Shown piece after piece: positions 1 to 16,143 of a stretch of DNA of 29,613 bases. The stretch comes from an uncultured Desulfovibrio sp. (GTDB lineage: Bacteria; Desulfobacterota; Desulfovibrionia; Desulfovibrionales; Desulfovibrionaceae), in contig URHE01000017.1 in the NCBI GenBank assembly GCA_900547595.1, positions 1-29,613 of the forward strand, written 5' to 3'. The notes below the pieces were generated by a model. It saw only the letters and a list, made by a program, of their open reading frames with translations, made no database searches and was not told the DNA's origin. Within the stretch, counting starts at the first letter, position 1. Every line of letters begins with the position of its first letter. The position numbers and the translations under genes were made by a program.

Positions 1-78
1 GGCCTTGAACGCTGCACCGTGGCGTTCCGGGCCCGCTGAGGCATTGTCGGGGGAGCGCGCCATAAAGTGGCGGTTCAC
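1..78 (-). CDS. possible 5' end of an unrecognised gene running off the left edge
   Basis: On the minus strand a GTG at 78-76 is preceded by a good Shine-Dalgarno stretch (GAGGAGAG at 90-83, four bases away) and the frame stays open to the window edge for 26 codons, beginning VNRHFMARSPDN. An in-frame ATG lies at 63. The third-position GC bias is only moderate and no family is recognisable from so short a piece. It would be divergent from the tRNA-tuf operon. It could equally be non-coding intergenic DNA. Confidence 0.3.
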   Translation of the reverse strand, partial: MNRHFMARSPDNASAGPERHGAAFKA

Positions 79-164
79 GCGGCTCTCCTCATGATTCAGG
101 GGGCTTGCGCATAACGGCGAGTCAGTGAAATTTATAAAAAAATGCGGGAAAATGCATTTTTTAC

Positions 165-193
165 TTGCCAAGCAGTTCGGAAGTGGCTAAATA
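165..193 (+). promoter_or_regulatory. sigma70-type promoter of the tRNA-tuf operon
   Basis: A -35 element TTGCCA (165-170) is followed after exactly 17 bases by a -10 element TAAATA (188-193). Transcription would start near 200, only a few bases before tRNA-Thr. An AT-rich stretch (about 128-162) lies directly upstream and could act as an UP element, as is usual for stable-RNA promoters. The same TTGCCA/17-base arrangement recurs upstream of recA, trmFO and rpoB in this window. Confidence 0.65.
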
Positions 194-204
194 GCACTCT
201 TGCC

Positions 205-280
205 GCTGGCGTAGCTCAACTGGCAGAGCAGCTGATTTGTAATCAGCAGGTTGCGGGTTCGAGTCCCATCGCCAGCTCCA
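205..280 (+). tRNA. tRNA-Thr (anticodon TGT)
   Basis: The acceptor stem GCTGGCG (205-211) pairs with CGCCAGC (270-276), followed by discriminator T and an encoded CCA (278-280). The anticodon stem GCTGA/TCAGC encloses the loop TTTGTAA, giving anticodon TGT for threonine ACA codons. The T arm carries GGTTCGAGTCC. It is the first gene of a tRNA-Thr, tRNA-Tyr, tRNA-Gly, tuf cluster, an order also known from enterobacterial thrU-tyrU-glyT-thrT-tufB. Confidence 0.97.
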
Positions 281-324
281 CGAGACGCTGAACAAAGGCC
301 CTGCGCGGCTTTTGCGGCATGTGG

Positions 325-410
325 GGAGGGGTTCCCGAGTGGCCAAAGGGAACAGACTGTAAATCTGTCGTCGTAAGACTTCGGTGGTTCAAATCCACCC
401 CCCTCCACCA
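325..410 (+). tRNA. tRNA-Tyr (anticodon GTA)
   Basis: The acceptor stem GGAGGGG (325-331) pairs with CCCCTCC (400-406), followed by discriminator A and encoded CCA (408-410). The anticodon stem CAGA/TCTG carries GTA in the loop. A long variable arm (about 368-382) marks it as a class II tRNA, which fits bacterial tRNA-Tyr. Confidence 0.97.
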
Positions 411-424
411 TCCCTTGCATCCTG

Positions 425-444
425 CGGAAGTCACGCGACTTCCG
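425..444 (+). other. hairpin in the tRNA-Tyr to tRNA-Gly spacer
   Basis: A perfect 8-bp inverted repeat (425-432 with 437-444) with a four-base loop lies 15 bases after tRNA-Tyr and is followed by a short T/C run. It may be a weak terminator or an RNase processing site in the tRNA precursor. No open frame of interest is seen in the 168-base spacer. Confidence 0.4.
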
Positions 445-578
445 TTTCCGGCCCGGACGGGCGGTGCGGGGAGACGGTATGGCTGCCTTGGCTGTAGGAG
501 ACAGTGAGACTGTCGGGGAACTACGGCGCGGCGAACGCCGGGAATGACTCCCGGTGCGCGAAAATGCGCCGCCACTGT

Positions 579-654
579 GCGGGAATAGCTCAACGGCTAG
601 AGCATCAGCCTTCCAAGCTGAGGGTTGCGGGTTCGAATCCCGTTTCCCGCTCCA
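579..654 (+). tRNA. tRNA-Gly (anticodon TCC)
   Basis: The acceptor stem GCGGGAA (579-585) pairs with TTCCCGC (644-650), then T and an encoded CCA (652-654). The anticodon stem CAGC/GCTG holds TCC for glycine GGA/GGG codons. It is the last tRNA before tuf. The 163 bases between it and tuf form the tuf leader, with no gene seen. Confidence 0.97.
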
Positions 655-817
655 TTCCTGCAAGGTTTCCCGATCCTGACTCCCCGCCGATGCGCTTCCC
701 TGGGAACAGGGAAAGATTCGGGCGCCCCGCGTCCATGGTTACGCGACAGACGCCGTTGCCCTCCCGGCCGCGGCGGAGTGGAACCACAACAGCAATTTTT
801 TTCCAGGGAGACGTAAG

Positions 818-2011
<1,194 letters not shown>

Positions 2012-2015
2012 GGCC

Positions 2016-2165
2016 ATGAGAGTCAACGTCATTCTGGCTTGCACCGAGTGCAAGCGGCGCAACTACAGCACCCGGAAGAACAAGAAGAACACCACCGGGC
2101 GGCTGGAAATGAAAAAGTATTGCCCCTGGGACAAGAAGCACACGTTGCATCGCGAAACCAGGTAG
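2016..2165 (+). CDS. rpmG: 50S ribosomal protein L33
   Basis: This 49-residue basic protein reads MRVNVILACTECKRRNY and ends in HTLHRETR, matching bacterial L33, a small protein of the large ribosomal subunit near the E site. A zinc-ribbon CxxC pair is present at Cys9 and Cys12. The second pair is incomplete: Cys36 is followed by Pro-Trp-Asp39 instead of a final Cys, so it is a partly Cys-depleted form. The start lies four bases after the tuf stop with only a weak Shine-Dalgarno within the end of tuf, which suggests translational coupling. A strong hairpin and tRNA-Trp follow. Confidence 0.95.
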   Translation: MRVNVILACTECKRRNYSTRKNKKNTTGRLEMKKYCPWDKKHTLHRETR

Positions 2166-2172
2166 TCACTTT

Positions 2173-2205
2173 CCGCCGGGGGAGGGGATACTCTTCCCCC
2201 GGCGG
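2173..2205 (+). other. strong hairpin between rpmG and tRNA-Trp
   Basis: An 11-bp perfect inverted repeat (2173-2183 with 2195-2205) lies between the rpmG stop and the first base of tRNA-Trp, and the stem can extend inward. There is no T-run after it, so it is more likely an RNA processing or mRNA 3'-end stabilising element than a terminator. It would separate the tuf-rpmG mRNA from the tRNA precursor. Confidence 0.5.
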
Positions 2206-2210
2206 CGCGC

Positions 2211-2287
2211 AGGGCAGTAGCTCTAACGGCTAGAGCGGCGGTCTCCAAAACCGCAAGTTGGGGGTTCGAATCCCTCCTGCCCTGCCA
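2211..2287 (+). tRNA. tRNA-Trp (anticodon CCA)
   Basis: The acceptor stem AGGGCAG (2211-2217) pairs with CTGCCCT (2277-2283), discriminator G at 2284, encoded CCA at 2285-2287. The anticodon stem CGGT/ACCG encloses CCA for tryptophan. A tRNA-Trp between rpmG and secE is a frequent arrangement in many bacteria. Confidence 0.97.
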
Positions 2288-2312
2288 TTTTTTATCTTCC
2301 GGGATGCACGCT

Positions 2313-2552
2313 ATGGCAAAGAAGCAGGCGCAGGCCGTGGACGACAGGGCCGAAAAGACGCCGAATCCCATCACGCGCTTCATCCGTTATGTGGAAGCCG
2401 CCAAGGCGGAACTGCGCAAGGTCACCTGGCCCACGCTCAAGGAGACGCGCAAGGCAACACTGGCGGTCCTGGGCTTCGTGGCCGTCATGGCCGTCATTCT
2501 GGGCCTGATAGACCTTGGTCTGTCGAGCCTGATCAAGACCATACTGTCCTGA
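2313..2552 (+). CDS. secE: preprotein translocase subunit SecE
   Basis: This short protein (79 residues from the ATG at 2313) matches the single-span form of SecE, the essential clamp of the SecYEG channel in the inner membrane. It has the conserved cytoplasmic amphipathic helix RYVEAAKAELRKVTWPT followed by one hydrophobic segment (about residues 46-72). An in-frame ATG at 2304 would add three residues, but it lacks a ribosome site. The GGGATG at 2301-2306 fits as Shine-Dalgarno for the 2313 start. It lies 25 bases after tRNA-Trp and 8 bases before nusG. Confidence 0.95.
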   Translation: MAKKQAQAVDDRAEKTPNPITRFIRYVEAAKAELRKVTWPTLKETRKATLAVLGFVAVMAVILGLIDLGLSSLIKTILS

Positions 2553-2560
2553 AGGCCGCT

Positions 2561-3157
2561 ATGAACGATTCCGTCGAAGAAACCGTCCCCGCCGGGGAGG
2601 ACGGCGCGTCCGAAGCCGGCAAGAGGGCGCGCTGGTATATCGTGCACACCTACTCGGGCTTCGAGCAGCGCGTGCAGAAGACCATTGCCGAAATGTGCCG
2701 CACCGGGCAGGACCAGGGCCTCATCGAGGAAGTGGTCGTGCCCACCGAAAAGGTGCAGGAGCCGAGCCGGCACGGCGAAAAGTCCCGCACGACCACGCGC
2801 AAGTTTTATCCCGGCTATATCATGGTGCGCATGGTCATGACCGACCTCTCCTGGCATCTTGTGCAGTCCATCCCCAAGGTGACGGGTTTCGTGGGCGGCA
2901 AGAACCGGCCCGCGCCCATGCGCGACGGGGAGGCGGAGCGCATCCTCAGGCTCATGGAGATGCGTCAGGAAACGCCGCGTCCCAAGTTCAACTTTGAGGT
3001 CGGCGATGATGTGCGCGTCATTGAGGGCCCGTTCGACGGGTTCAATGGCGTTGTGGAGCATGTGAACCACGACAAGGGGAAGCTGCGCGTCTCGGTTTCT
3101 ATTTTCGGACGGCAGACCCCGGTGGAGCTGGATTTCGGGCAGGTCTCCAAGGGGTGA
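2561..3157 (+). CDS. nusG: transcription termination/antitermination protein NusG
   Basis: The protein of 198 residues has an acidic N-terminal extension of about 20 residues, then the NGN domain beginning with RARWYIVHTYSGFEQRV and containing KFYPGYIMVRM. A C-terminal KOW domain follows (FEVGDDVRVIEGPFDGFNGVV near residues 145-165). NusG binds the RNA polymerase clamp encoded further along this window and links it to Rho or ribosomal protein S10. The ATG at 2561 is chosen because GAAGG sits five bases upstream. The frame is open further 5' only because it reads through tRNA-Trp and secE. The secE-nusG pair is near-universal. Confidence 0.98.
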   Translation: MNDSVEETVPAGEDGASEAGKRARWYIVHTYSGFEQRVQKTIAEMCRTGQDQGLIEEVVVPTEKVQEPSRHGEKSRTTTRKFYPGYIMVRMVMTDLSWHLVQSIPKVTGFVGGKNRPAPMRDGEAERILRLMEMRQETPRPKFNFEVGDDVRVIEGPFDGFNGVVEHVNHDKGKLRVSVSIFGRQTPVELDFGQVSKG

Positions 3158-3215
3158 GCCCGTTCTGCCCCGCGCCGTCCGTTTCGGGGCGCGTCTGAGA
3201 TGAAGGATGTGAGAA

Positions 3216-3638
3216 ATGGCCAAGAAAGAAGTTGCCAAGATCAAGCTGCAGATTCCCGCCGGCGCCGCCAATCCGTCGCCGCCGGTGGGCCCCGCCCTGG
3301 GCCAGCACGGCCTGAACATCATGGGGTTCTGTAAGGAATTCAACGCGCGGACTCAGGACCAGAAGGGGATGATCATTCCGGTGGTCATCACCGTCTATGC
3401 CGACCGCTCCTTCACCTTCATCACCAAGACGCCTCCCGCGGCGGTGCTGATCATGAAGGCGGCCAAGATCGAAAAGGGGTCCGGCGAGCCGAACCGCACC
3501 AAGGTGGGCAGCCTCACCCAGGCCCAGGTGGAAGAGATCGCCAGGCTCAAGCTGCCGGATCTCAATGCCGCGAGCCTTGAAGCGGCCATGAAATCCATCG
3601 CGGGCACGGCCCGGAGCATGGGCATCGACATCAGATAG
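3216..3638 (+). CDS. rplK: 50S ribosomal protein L11
   Basis: The 140-residue protein is the normal length for L11, which forms the GTPase-associated centre with 23S rRNA. It shows the N-terminal signature KIKLQIPAGAANPSPPVGPALGQHG, here seen in two parts around residues 8-32, and the C-terminal RNA-binding part ending GTARSMGIDI. AAGGATGTG upstream serves as ribosome site. A short inverted repeat (3167-3172 with 3185-3190) sits in the nusG-rplK spacer. Confidence 0.98.
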   Translation: MAKKEVAKIKLQIPAGAANPSPPVGPALGQHGLNIMGFCKEFNARTQDQKGMIIPVVITVYADRSFTFITKTPPAAVLIMKAAKIEKGSGEPNRTKVGSLTQAQVEEIARLKLPDLNAASLEAAMKSIAGTARSMGIDIR

Positions 3639-3645
3639 CGGCAGG

Positions 3646-3685
3646 GCCGCGCCGTGCGGATGGCCGCAACGGGCTTTCGCGCGGC
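3646..3685 (+). other. structured spacer between rplK and rplA
   Basis: The rplK-rplA spacer is unusually long (139 bases). An outer inverted repeat GCCGCGC/GCGCGGC (3646-3652 with 3679-3685) encloses an inner hairpin TGCGG-ATGG-CCGCA (3655-3668). In many bacteria L1 represses its own operon by binding a leader that mimics its rRNA site. Whether this structure is such a site is inference, as I cannot match the consensus by eye. Confidence 0.35.
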
Positions 3686-3777
3686 GGCTCCGGCAGGGGC
3701 GCCGTTTTCTGGCATCACTCGTACTGCCGCGCCGACCCAGACCCGGCGACGTCAGGAGATAAGCAAAGGATTGTAAC

Positions 3778-4485
3778 ATGCCCAAGCATGGTAAAAATTT
3801 CCGTAAGGCGGTCGAAGCCTGCGACGTGCAGGAGCGCTACAGCGTCGAGGACGCGGTGAGCAAGTCCCTGGGCGCGTCGTTCGCCAAGTTTGACGAAACT
3901 GTGGATGTGGCCCTGCGCCTTGGCGTGGACCCCAAGTATTCCGACCAGATGGTGCGCGGCGCCGTGACCTTGCCCCACGGCCTCGGCAAGACGGTGCGCG
4001 TCGCCGTGTTCTGCAAGGGCGAGAAGCAGGCCGAGGCCAAGGCCGCCGGCGCCGACGTGGTGGGCGCCGAGGACCTTGTGGCCAGGATCAAGGAAGGCTG
4101 GCTGGAGTTTGACGCCGCCGTGGCCACCCCGGACGTCATGGCCCTGGTGGGCCAGATCGGCCGCGTGCTTGGTCCGCGCGGGCTCATGCCCAATGCCAAG
4201 ACCGGCTCCGTCACCTTTGACGTGGCCAAGGCCGTGAACGAGCTCAAGGCCGGCCGCGTGGACTTCAAGGTGGACAAGGCGGGCGTGCTGCATGCGCCGC
4301 TGGGCAAGGTCTCCTTTGGCCCCGAAAAGGTGCTGGGCAACCTCAAGGCCCTGCTGGAAGCGGTCAACCGCCTCAAGCCTTCCGCCGCCAAGGGCAACTA
4401 CATGCTCTCCATGGCCGTCTCCACCACCATGGGCCCCGGCCTCAAGGTGGACATGACCCAGGTGAAAAAATTTCTTGAAGGCTAG
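3778..4485 (+). CDS. rplA: 50S ribosomal protein L1
   Basis: The 235-residue protein is the usual length for L1, which binds 23S rRNA at the mobile L1 stalk and in many species its own mRNA. Typical segments include KFDETVDVALRLGVDPK near residue 38, VGAEDLVARIKEG near 92 and GRVLGPRGLMPNAKTGSVT near 125. The C-terminal part contains the conserved STTMGPGLKVD. AAGGA lies seven bases before the ATG. It is the third of the rplKAJL genes. Confidence 0.98.
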   Translation: MPKHGKNFRKAVEACDVQERYSVEDAVSKSLGASFAKFDETVDVALRLGVDPKYSDQMVRGAVTLPHGLGKTVRVAVFCKGEKQAEAKAAGADVVGAEDLVARIKEGWLEFDAAVATPDVMALVGQIGRVLGPRGLMPNAKTGSVTFDVAKAVNELKAGRVDFKVDKAGVLHAPLGKVSFGPEKVLGNLKALLEAVNRLKPSAAKGNYMLSMAVSTTMGPGLKVDMTQVKKFLEG

Positions 4486-4675
4486 GCCGCGGGGGCTCCC
4501 GTGTCCGCCCCCGGCGTTCGCGCGTCGGGCGGGCTTTCAAGGGTTGCTTGCAACCACTGGCTGAGGAAACGGAATACGAGTCGAAGACGGCAGGCGGGCG
4601 TGCCCTCAATTTCCTGTCCAGACTTCATCTTTGGCTCGGCATTCCACCAGGCACCCCTGACGTGAGAGGTATCAC
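4486..4675 (+). promoter_or_regulatory. probable ribosomal protein L10 leader (autoregulatory mRNA)
   Basis: A 190-base untranslated spacer separates rplA from rplJ, at the place where many bacteria carry the L10 leader, an mRNA structure bound by the L10(L12)4 complex for feedback control. The segment from about 4540 to 4660 contains paired stretches flanking purine-rich bulges and ends in GAGAGGT just before the GTG start. The call rests on position, length and general look. A covariance-model match would be needed to confirm it. Confidence 0.5.
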
Positions 4676-5203
4676 GTGAACAGGTCTGAAAAAGCCGTGA
4701 TCATCGAGGCCATCAAGTCGCGCGCCGACGCGGCCTCCTTTGCGGCGCTCACGGACTTCAAGGGCATGCCGGTGGAAGAGCTGACGAACCTCCGGGTGCG
4801 CCTGCGCGACGCGGGCGGCGAATATCATGTCGTCAAAAACACCCTGGCTCGGATCGCTCTTACCGGCGGCACGCACGACGCCATCAAGGACAAGTTCCAT
4901 GAGAACTGCGGCGTGGCCTTTGGGTTCGACGACCCTGTGGCGGTGGCCAAGGCGTTGAGTGACTTTGCCAAGCAGAGCAAGCTGTTCGGCCTGCGCTGCG
5001 CCAGCCTGGACGGCAAGGAGATGTCCGCCGATCAGGTGGAGGCTCTGGCAAAGCTGCCCGGCAAGGAGCAGCTGCTCGGCCAGCTGCTCGGCACCATGAA
5101 CGCCGTGCCCACCAACTTTGTGTCGCTCTTCGCCAACATGCTGCGCGGCCTGCTCTACGCCCTTAAGGCTATTGAGGAGCAGAAGGGCAAGGCAGCGGCC
5201 TAG
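4676..5203 (+). CDS. rplJ: 50S ribosomal protein L10
   Basis: The protein of 175 residues starts NRSEKAVIIEAIK after a GTG initiation codon at 4676. GAGAGGT six bases upstream supports this start, and no in-frame ATG fits better. L10 anchors the L7/L12 dimers to the ribosome: the N-terminal part holds the rRNA-binding TDFKGMPVEELTNLR and EYHVVKNTLARIAL segments, and the C-terminal helix binds L12. A GTG start behind a long leader fits translational autoregulation. rplL follows after 48 bases. Confidence 0.97.
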   Translation: MNRSEKAVIIEAIKSRADAASFAALTDFKGMPVEELTNLRVRLRDAGGEYHVVKNTLARIALTGGTHDAIKDKFHENCGVAFGFDDPVAVAKALSDFAKQSKLFGLRCASLDGKEMSADQVEALAKLPGKEQLLGQLLGTMNAVPTNFVSLFANMLRGLLYALKAIEEQKGKAAA

Positions 5204-5251
5204 CGGCGGTCTGAACGCGTAACCATCCAGCCAAAGATCAGGAGATCCATC

Positions 5252-5641
5252 ATGGCCGTTACCAAAGAAGAAGTGGTTGAATTCATTTCCAATATGACCG
5301 TTCTCGAGCTTTCCGAGTTCATCAAGGAGCTTGAGGAGAAGTTCGGCGTTTCCGCCGCCGCCCCGGCTGCCGCCATGGTGATGGCCGCTCCGGCCGCCGG
5401 TGGCGATGCCGCTGCCGCCGCCGAGGAAAAGACCGAGTTCGACGTGGTGCTGAAGGCCGCCGGCGCCAACAAGATCGGCGTCATCAAGGTCGTGCGCGCC
5501 CTGACCAGCCTTGGCCTCAAGGAAGCCAAGGAGAAGGTGGACGGCGCCCCCTCCACCCTCAAGGAAGGCGTTTCCAAGGAAGAAGCCGAGGAAGCCAAGA
5601 AGCAGCTCACCGAGGCCGGCGCCGAAGTGGAGATCAAGTAA
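5252..5641 (+). CDS. rplL: 50S ribosomal protein L7/L12
   Basis: The 129-residue acidic protein has the usual three parts: an N-terminal dimerisation helix pair (1-33), an Ala/Gly-rich hinge (about 36-58) and the C-terminal factor-binding domain with KTEFDVVLKAAGANKIGVIKVVR and GLKEAKEKVDGAP. AGGAG precedes the ATG at good spacing. L12 is present in several copies per ribosome and recruits translational GTPases such as the EF-Tu encoded upstream. A strong terminator follows directly. Confidence 0.98.
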   Translation: MAVTKEEVVEFISNMTVLELSEFIKELEEKFGVSAAAPAAAMVMAAPAAGGDAAAAAEEKTEFDVVLKAAGANKIGVIKVVRALTSLGLKEAKEKVDGAPSTLKEGVSKEEAEEAKKQLTEAGAEVEIK

Positions 5642-5674
5642 GCCTGTGCCGCCGCGGGCGGCTTCAGGCGTCTT

Positions 5675-5713
5675 GCAAAAACGGCGGTTCCCACCGGGAG
5701 CCGCCGTTTTTGC
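5675..5713 (+). terminator. intrinsic terminator after rplL
   Basis: An 18-bp stem with one G-T wobble (5675-5692 with 5696-5713) and a three-base loop has an A-run on its 5' side and a T5 run on its 3' side, a classical Rho-independent terminator that works best on the plus strand. It would stop most ribosomal-protein transcripts before rpoB, so rpoBC expression depends on read-through or on a promoter in the following 400 bases. Confidence 0.85.
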
Positions 5714-5852
5714 ATGCCGAAAACCTCACGCCGGACGGGAGGTCCAAAAAATTTTGATGAAATTGCGTGAACGCTCTGGCGGATGCGGGAGCGGACGTCC
5801 GTGATCCAGGGGGGCGTCCGCGGCTGGCCGGAAAATTTCTTTGTTCGCGGAC

Positions 5853-5881
5853 TTGCCAAATGTTTAAATTGTGGATATTTG
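5853..5881 (+). promoter_or_regulatory. candidate promoter for rpoBC
   Basis: TTGCCA (5853-5858) is followed after 17 bases by TATTTG (5876-5881). The -10 element is weak, but the -35 element and spacing match those upstream of the tRNA operon, trmFO and recA in this window. It lies in the only AT-rich part of the rplL-rpoB gap, after the rplL terminator. The gap (5642-6127) shows no convincing gene. A further inverted repeat is at 5791-5797 with 5815-5821. Confidence 0.45.
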
Positions 5882-5969
5882 ATTTCGTTCACGAAGCATG
5901 CGGGAGGGTTCAACGCTGTTTTCCATAACCTGCTGCAAAAGAAGGTTTTTTTAAATACATGGCGCAATG

Positions 5970-6005
5970 ACCCAGGCCCTGCGGTCCGGCAGGGATGGGT
6001 TTTTG
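5970..6005 (+). terminator. terminator-like hairpin in the rpoB leader (possible attenuator)
   Basis: CCCTGC (5977-5982) pairs with GCAGGG (5989-5994). Below a small internal loop, ACCC (5970-5973) pairs with GGGT (5997-6000), and a T-run reaches 6004. This has the form of an intrinsic terminator, yet it lies about 120 bases before rpoB with no gene ending just ahead of it. It could be an attenuator regulating beta/beta' synthesis. Confidence 0.5.
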
Positions 6006-6127
6006 TCGTCTTTGCCGCGTTCGGCAGATGTGTTTGACGTTTCCCTCAATGCGCGTTCCTGGCACAGCCACGGCACGGGCCCGTTCTTTCCGTGGCGGAC
6101 GCAACCGCTAGACCTCTTGAGGTACTC

Positions 6128-10264
<4,137 letters not shown>

Positions 10265-10270
10265 ACGGTT

Positions 10271-10290
10271 CCGGGGCCGCGCGGCCCCGG
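10271..10290 (+). other. perfect palindrome between rpoB and rpoC
   Basis: A 20-base perfect palindrome (CCGGGGCCGC and its complement) begins six bases after the rpoB stop. It can fold as a GC-rich hairpin with a four-base loop and has no T-run after it. It probably acts in mRNA processing or stability between the two cistrons rather than termination. Confidence 0.5.
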
Positions 10291-10365
10291 CCCCCGGCGC
10301 GCTGCCGTCCGCACGCAGCGGGGCAACGACCTCAACGAGCTTTTCACAAGGCAGGGTAGATATAT

Positions 10366-14535
<4,170 letters not shown>

Positions 14536-14556
14536 GCGCCGCCTGAAAGACATGAC

Positions 14557-14592
14557 GCAAAGGACCCGGTCGGAAACGGTCGGGTCCTTTGC
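14557..14592. terminator. bidirectional terminator between rpoC and trmFO
   Basis: A perfect 12-bp stem (14557-14568 with 14581-14592) with a 12-base loop lies 21 bases after the rpoC stop. It has an A-run on one side and a T-run on the other. The symmetrical stem would terminate rpoC transcripts and also the convergent trmFO transcript, whose stop is 32 bases away. Confidence 0.8.
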
Positions 14593-14624
14593 TGTGCGCG
14601 ATGCCCGCTCCAGGGTCGCGGCAG

Positions 14625-15983
14625 TTATCCGTTCCGCACGCCGCTTGCGGCCAGCCAGCGGGCAAACGCGGCTTCGGCGCGTGCGGCGTAGAGGGCCTTG
14701 CGCTCCTTTTTGCGCGCGCGTTCGTCCAGTTCCGGCATGAGGCCAAAATGGATATTGGACGGCTGGAAGCGTTTTTCCGGCCTCCGCAAGTGCCCGAGCA
14801 GCGCCCCCAGAGCCGTTTCTGGCGGCGGCGCCGGCAGGGCGCGGCCACTGGCGCGGGCGGCGAGGAACAGGCCAAGCCAGAGGCCGCTGGCCGCGGACTC
14901 CACATAGCCCTCCACGCCGGAAATCTGCCCGGCAAGGTAGACGCCGGGCCGGTTTTTCAGCTCCAGCTCGGGGGTGAGCGCTTCCGGCGCATTGACGTAG
15001 GTATTGCGGTGCATGCTGCCATAGCGGGCAAACTCGGCGTTTTCCATGCCGGGCACCAGGCGGAAGATGCGCTCCTGTTCCGGTTGAAGGAGCTTGGTCT
15101 GGCAGCCCACCAGGTTGCAGGTCTCCGCATTGGCATTTTCCGCCCGAAGCTGAAGCACTGCCCATGGGCGCCGCCCGGTGCGCGGGTCCACAAAGCCCAC
15201 GGGCTTGAGCGGCCCGAAGGTCAGCGTGCGCGGGCCGCGCCGGGCAAGGGCCTCCAGCGGCATGCAGCCCTCGAAGTGGACTTCCCGCTCGAAATCACGG
15301 GTCTCCATGACGCGTCCTTCGCACAGCGCCGCAAAAAAGGTCTCGTACTCCTCACGGCTCATGGGGCAGTTGAGGTAATCGCCCGCGCCTTCGGCCTCGC
15401 CGTTTTCCGCGCCGTAGCGCGAAGCGCGGAAAACCACGGACCTGTCCAGCGAATGCGTCCAGACGATGGGCGCGATGGCATCATAAAAATAGCAGTATTC
15501 CTGACCAATGATGGCGCCCAGCGCGGCGGAAAGGCCGTCGGACGCCAGGGGACCAGCGGCAATGATGATGCCCGCGCCGCCGCGGCGCATCAGTTCCGCA
15601 TCCTCCAGGCTCTCGATGCGCGCGTGGCGCACGCGGATGCCCGGATGCGCGTTGACGGCTTCCGTCATGGCGCGGGCAAATGCCTCGCGGTCCACGGCCA
15701 GCGCCTTGCCCGCGGGCACGCGGCAGGCGTCCGCCGTTGCCATGAAGACGCTGTTCAGGGCGCGCATCTCCGCCTTGAGCAGGCCCACGCCGGAGGTGCG
15801 CTCGTCCGAGCGCAGGGAATTGGAGCACACCAGCTCCGCGCACAGGCCGCTCACATGCGCCGGGGAGCGGAAGAGGGGTTTTTGCTCAAAGAGTGTCACC
15901 GCGTGGCCAGCGCGCGCCAGTTGCAGGGCGCATTCGCAGCCCGCAAGGCCGCCGCCCACCACGGCAAAGGAAGAAGAGGGCAT
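14625..15983 (-). CDS. trmFO: methylenetetrahydrofolate-tRNA-(uracil-54-C5)-methyltransferase TrmFO
   Basis: The 452-residue flavoprotein matches TrmFO, which makes ribothymidine at position 54 of tRNA using methylenetetrahydrofolate and reduced FAD. An N-terminal FAD-binding motif VVGGGLAGCECALQLA is at residues 8-23. The two cysteines important in the family are seen in LVCSNSLRSD (Cys53) and in HFEGCMPLEALARRG (Cys240). The C-terminal part has the expected GQISGVEGYVES and PSNIHFGLMPEL segments. The ATG at 15983 has GGAG at good spacing. It stands alone on the minus strand between the TRAP operon terminator and the rpoC terminator. Confidence 0.96.
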   Translation of the reverse strand: MPSSSFAVVGGGLAGCECALQLARAGHAVTLFEQKPLFRSPAHVSGLCAELVCSNSLRSDERTSGVGLLKAEMRALNSVFMATADACRVPAGKALAVDREAFARAMTEAVNAHPGIRVRHARIESLEDAELMRRGGAGIIIAAGPLASDGLSAALGAIIGQEYCYFYDAIAPIVWTHSLDRSVVFRASRYGAENGEAEGAGDYLNCPMSREEYETFFAALCEGRVMETRDFEREVHFEGCMPLEALARRGPRTLTFGPLKPVGFVDPRTGRRPWAVLQLRAENANAETCNLVGCQTKLLQPEQERIFRLVPGMENAEFARYGSMHRNTYVNAPEALTPELELKNRPGVYLAGQISGVEGYVESAASGLWLGLFLAARASGRALPAPPPETALGALLGHLRRPEKRFQPSNIHFGLMPELDERARKKERKALYAARAEAAFARWLAASGVRNG

Positions 15984-16013
15984 GGGAACTCCTGCTGGTT
16001 TCCGGTTGCACGC

Positions 16014-16042
16014 AGCATGGAGGAAAACACGGCGGATGGCAA
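16014..16042 (-). promoter_or_regulatory. candidate promoter of trmFO
   Basis: On the minus strand TTGCCA (16042-16037) is followed after 17 bases by CATGCT (16019-16014), about 30 bases before the trmFO start codon. The -10 element is poor, but the -35 and spacing repeat the pattern seen elsewhere in the window. The transcript leader would be very short. Confidence 0.4.
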
Positions 16043-16085
16043 GCCGAAGAGGCGGGACCGCACGCGCGGCCCGCGACCGGCAAGG

Positions 16086-16115
16086 AAAAACCCCGGCCGC
16101 GGGGAGCGGCCGGGG
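16086..16115 (-). terminator. intrinsic terminator of the TRAP operon
   Basis: Read on the minus strand, a perfect 10-bp GC stem (16115-16106 with 16100-16091) with a five-base loop is followed at once by T5 (16090-16086). It lies 28 bases after the dctM stop and isolates the dctPQM operon from trmFO. Confidence 0.85.
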
Positions 16116-16143
16116 TCAGGGGAACGGAACAGGGCCGGAAGGG

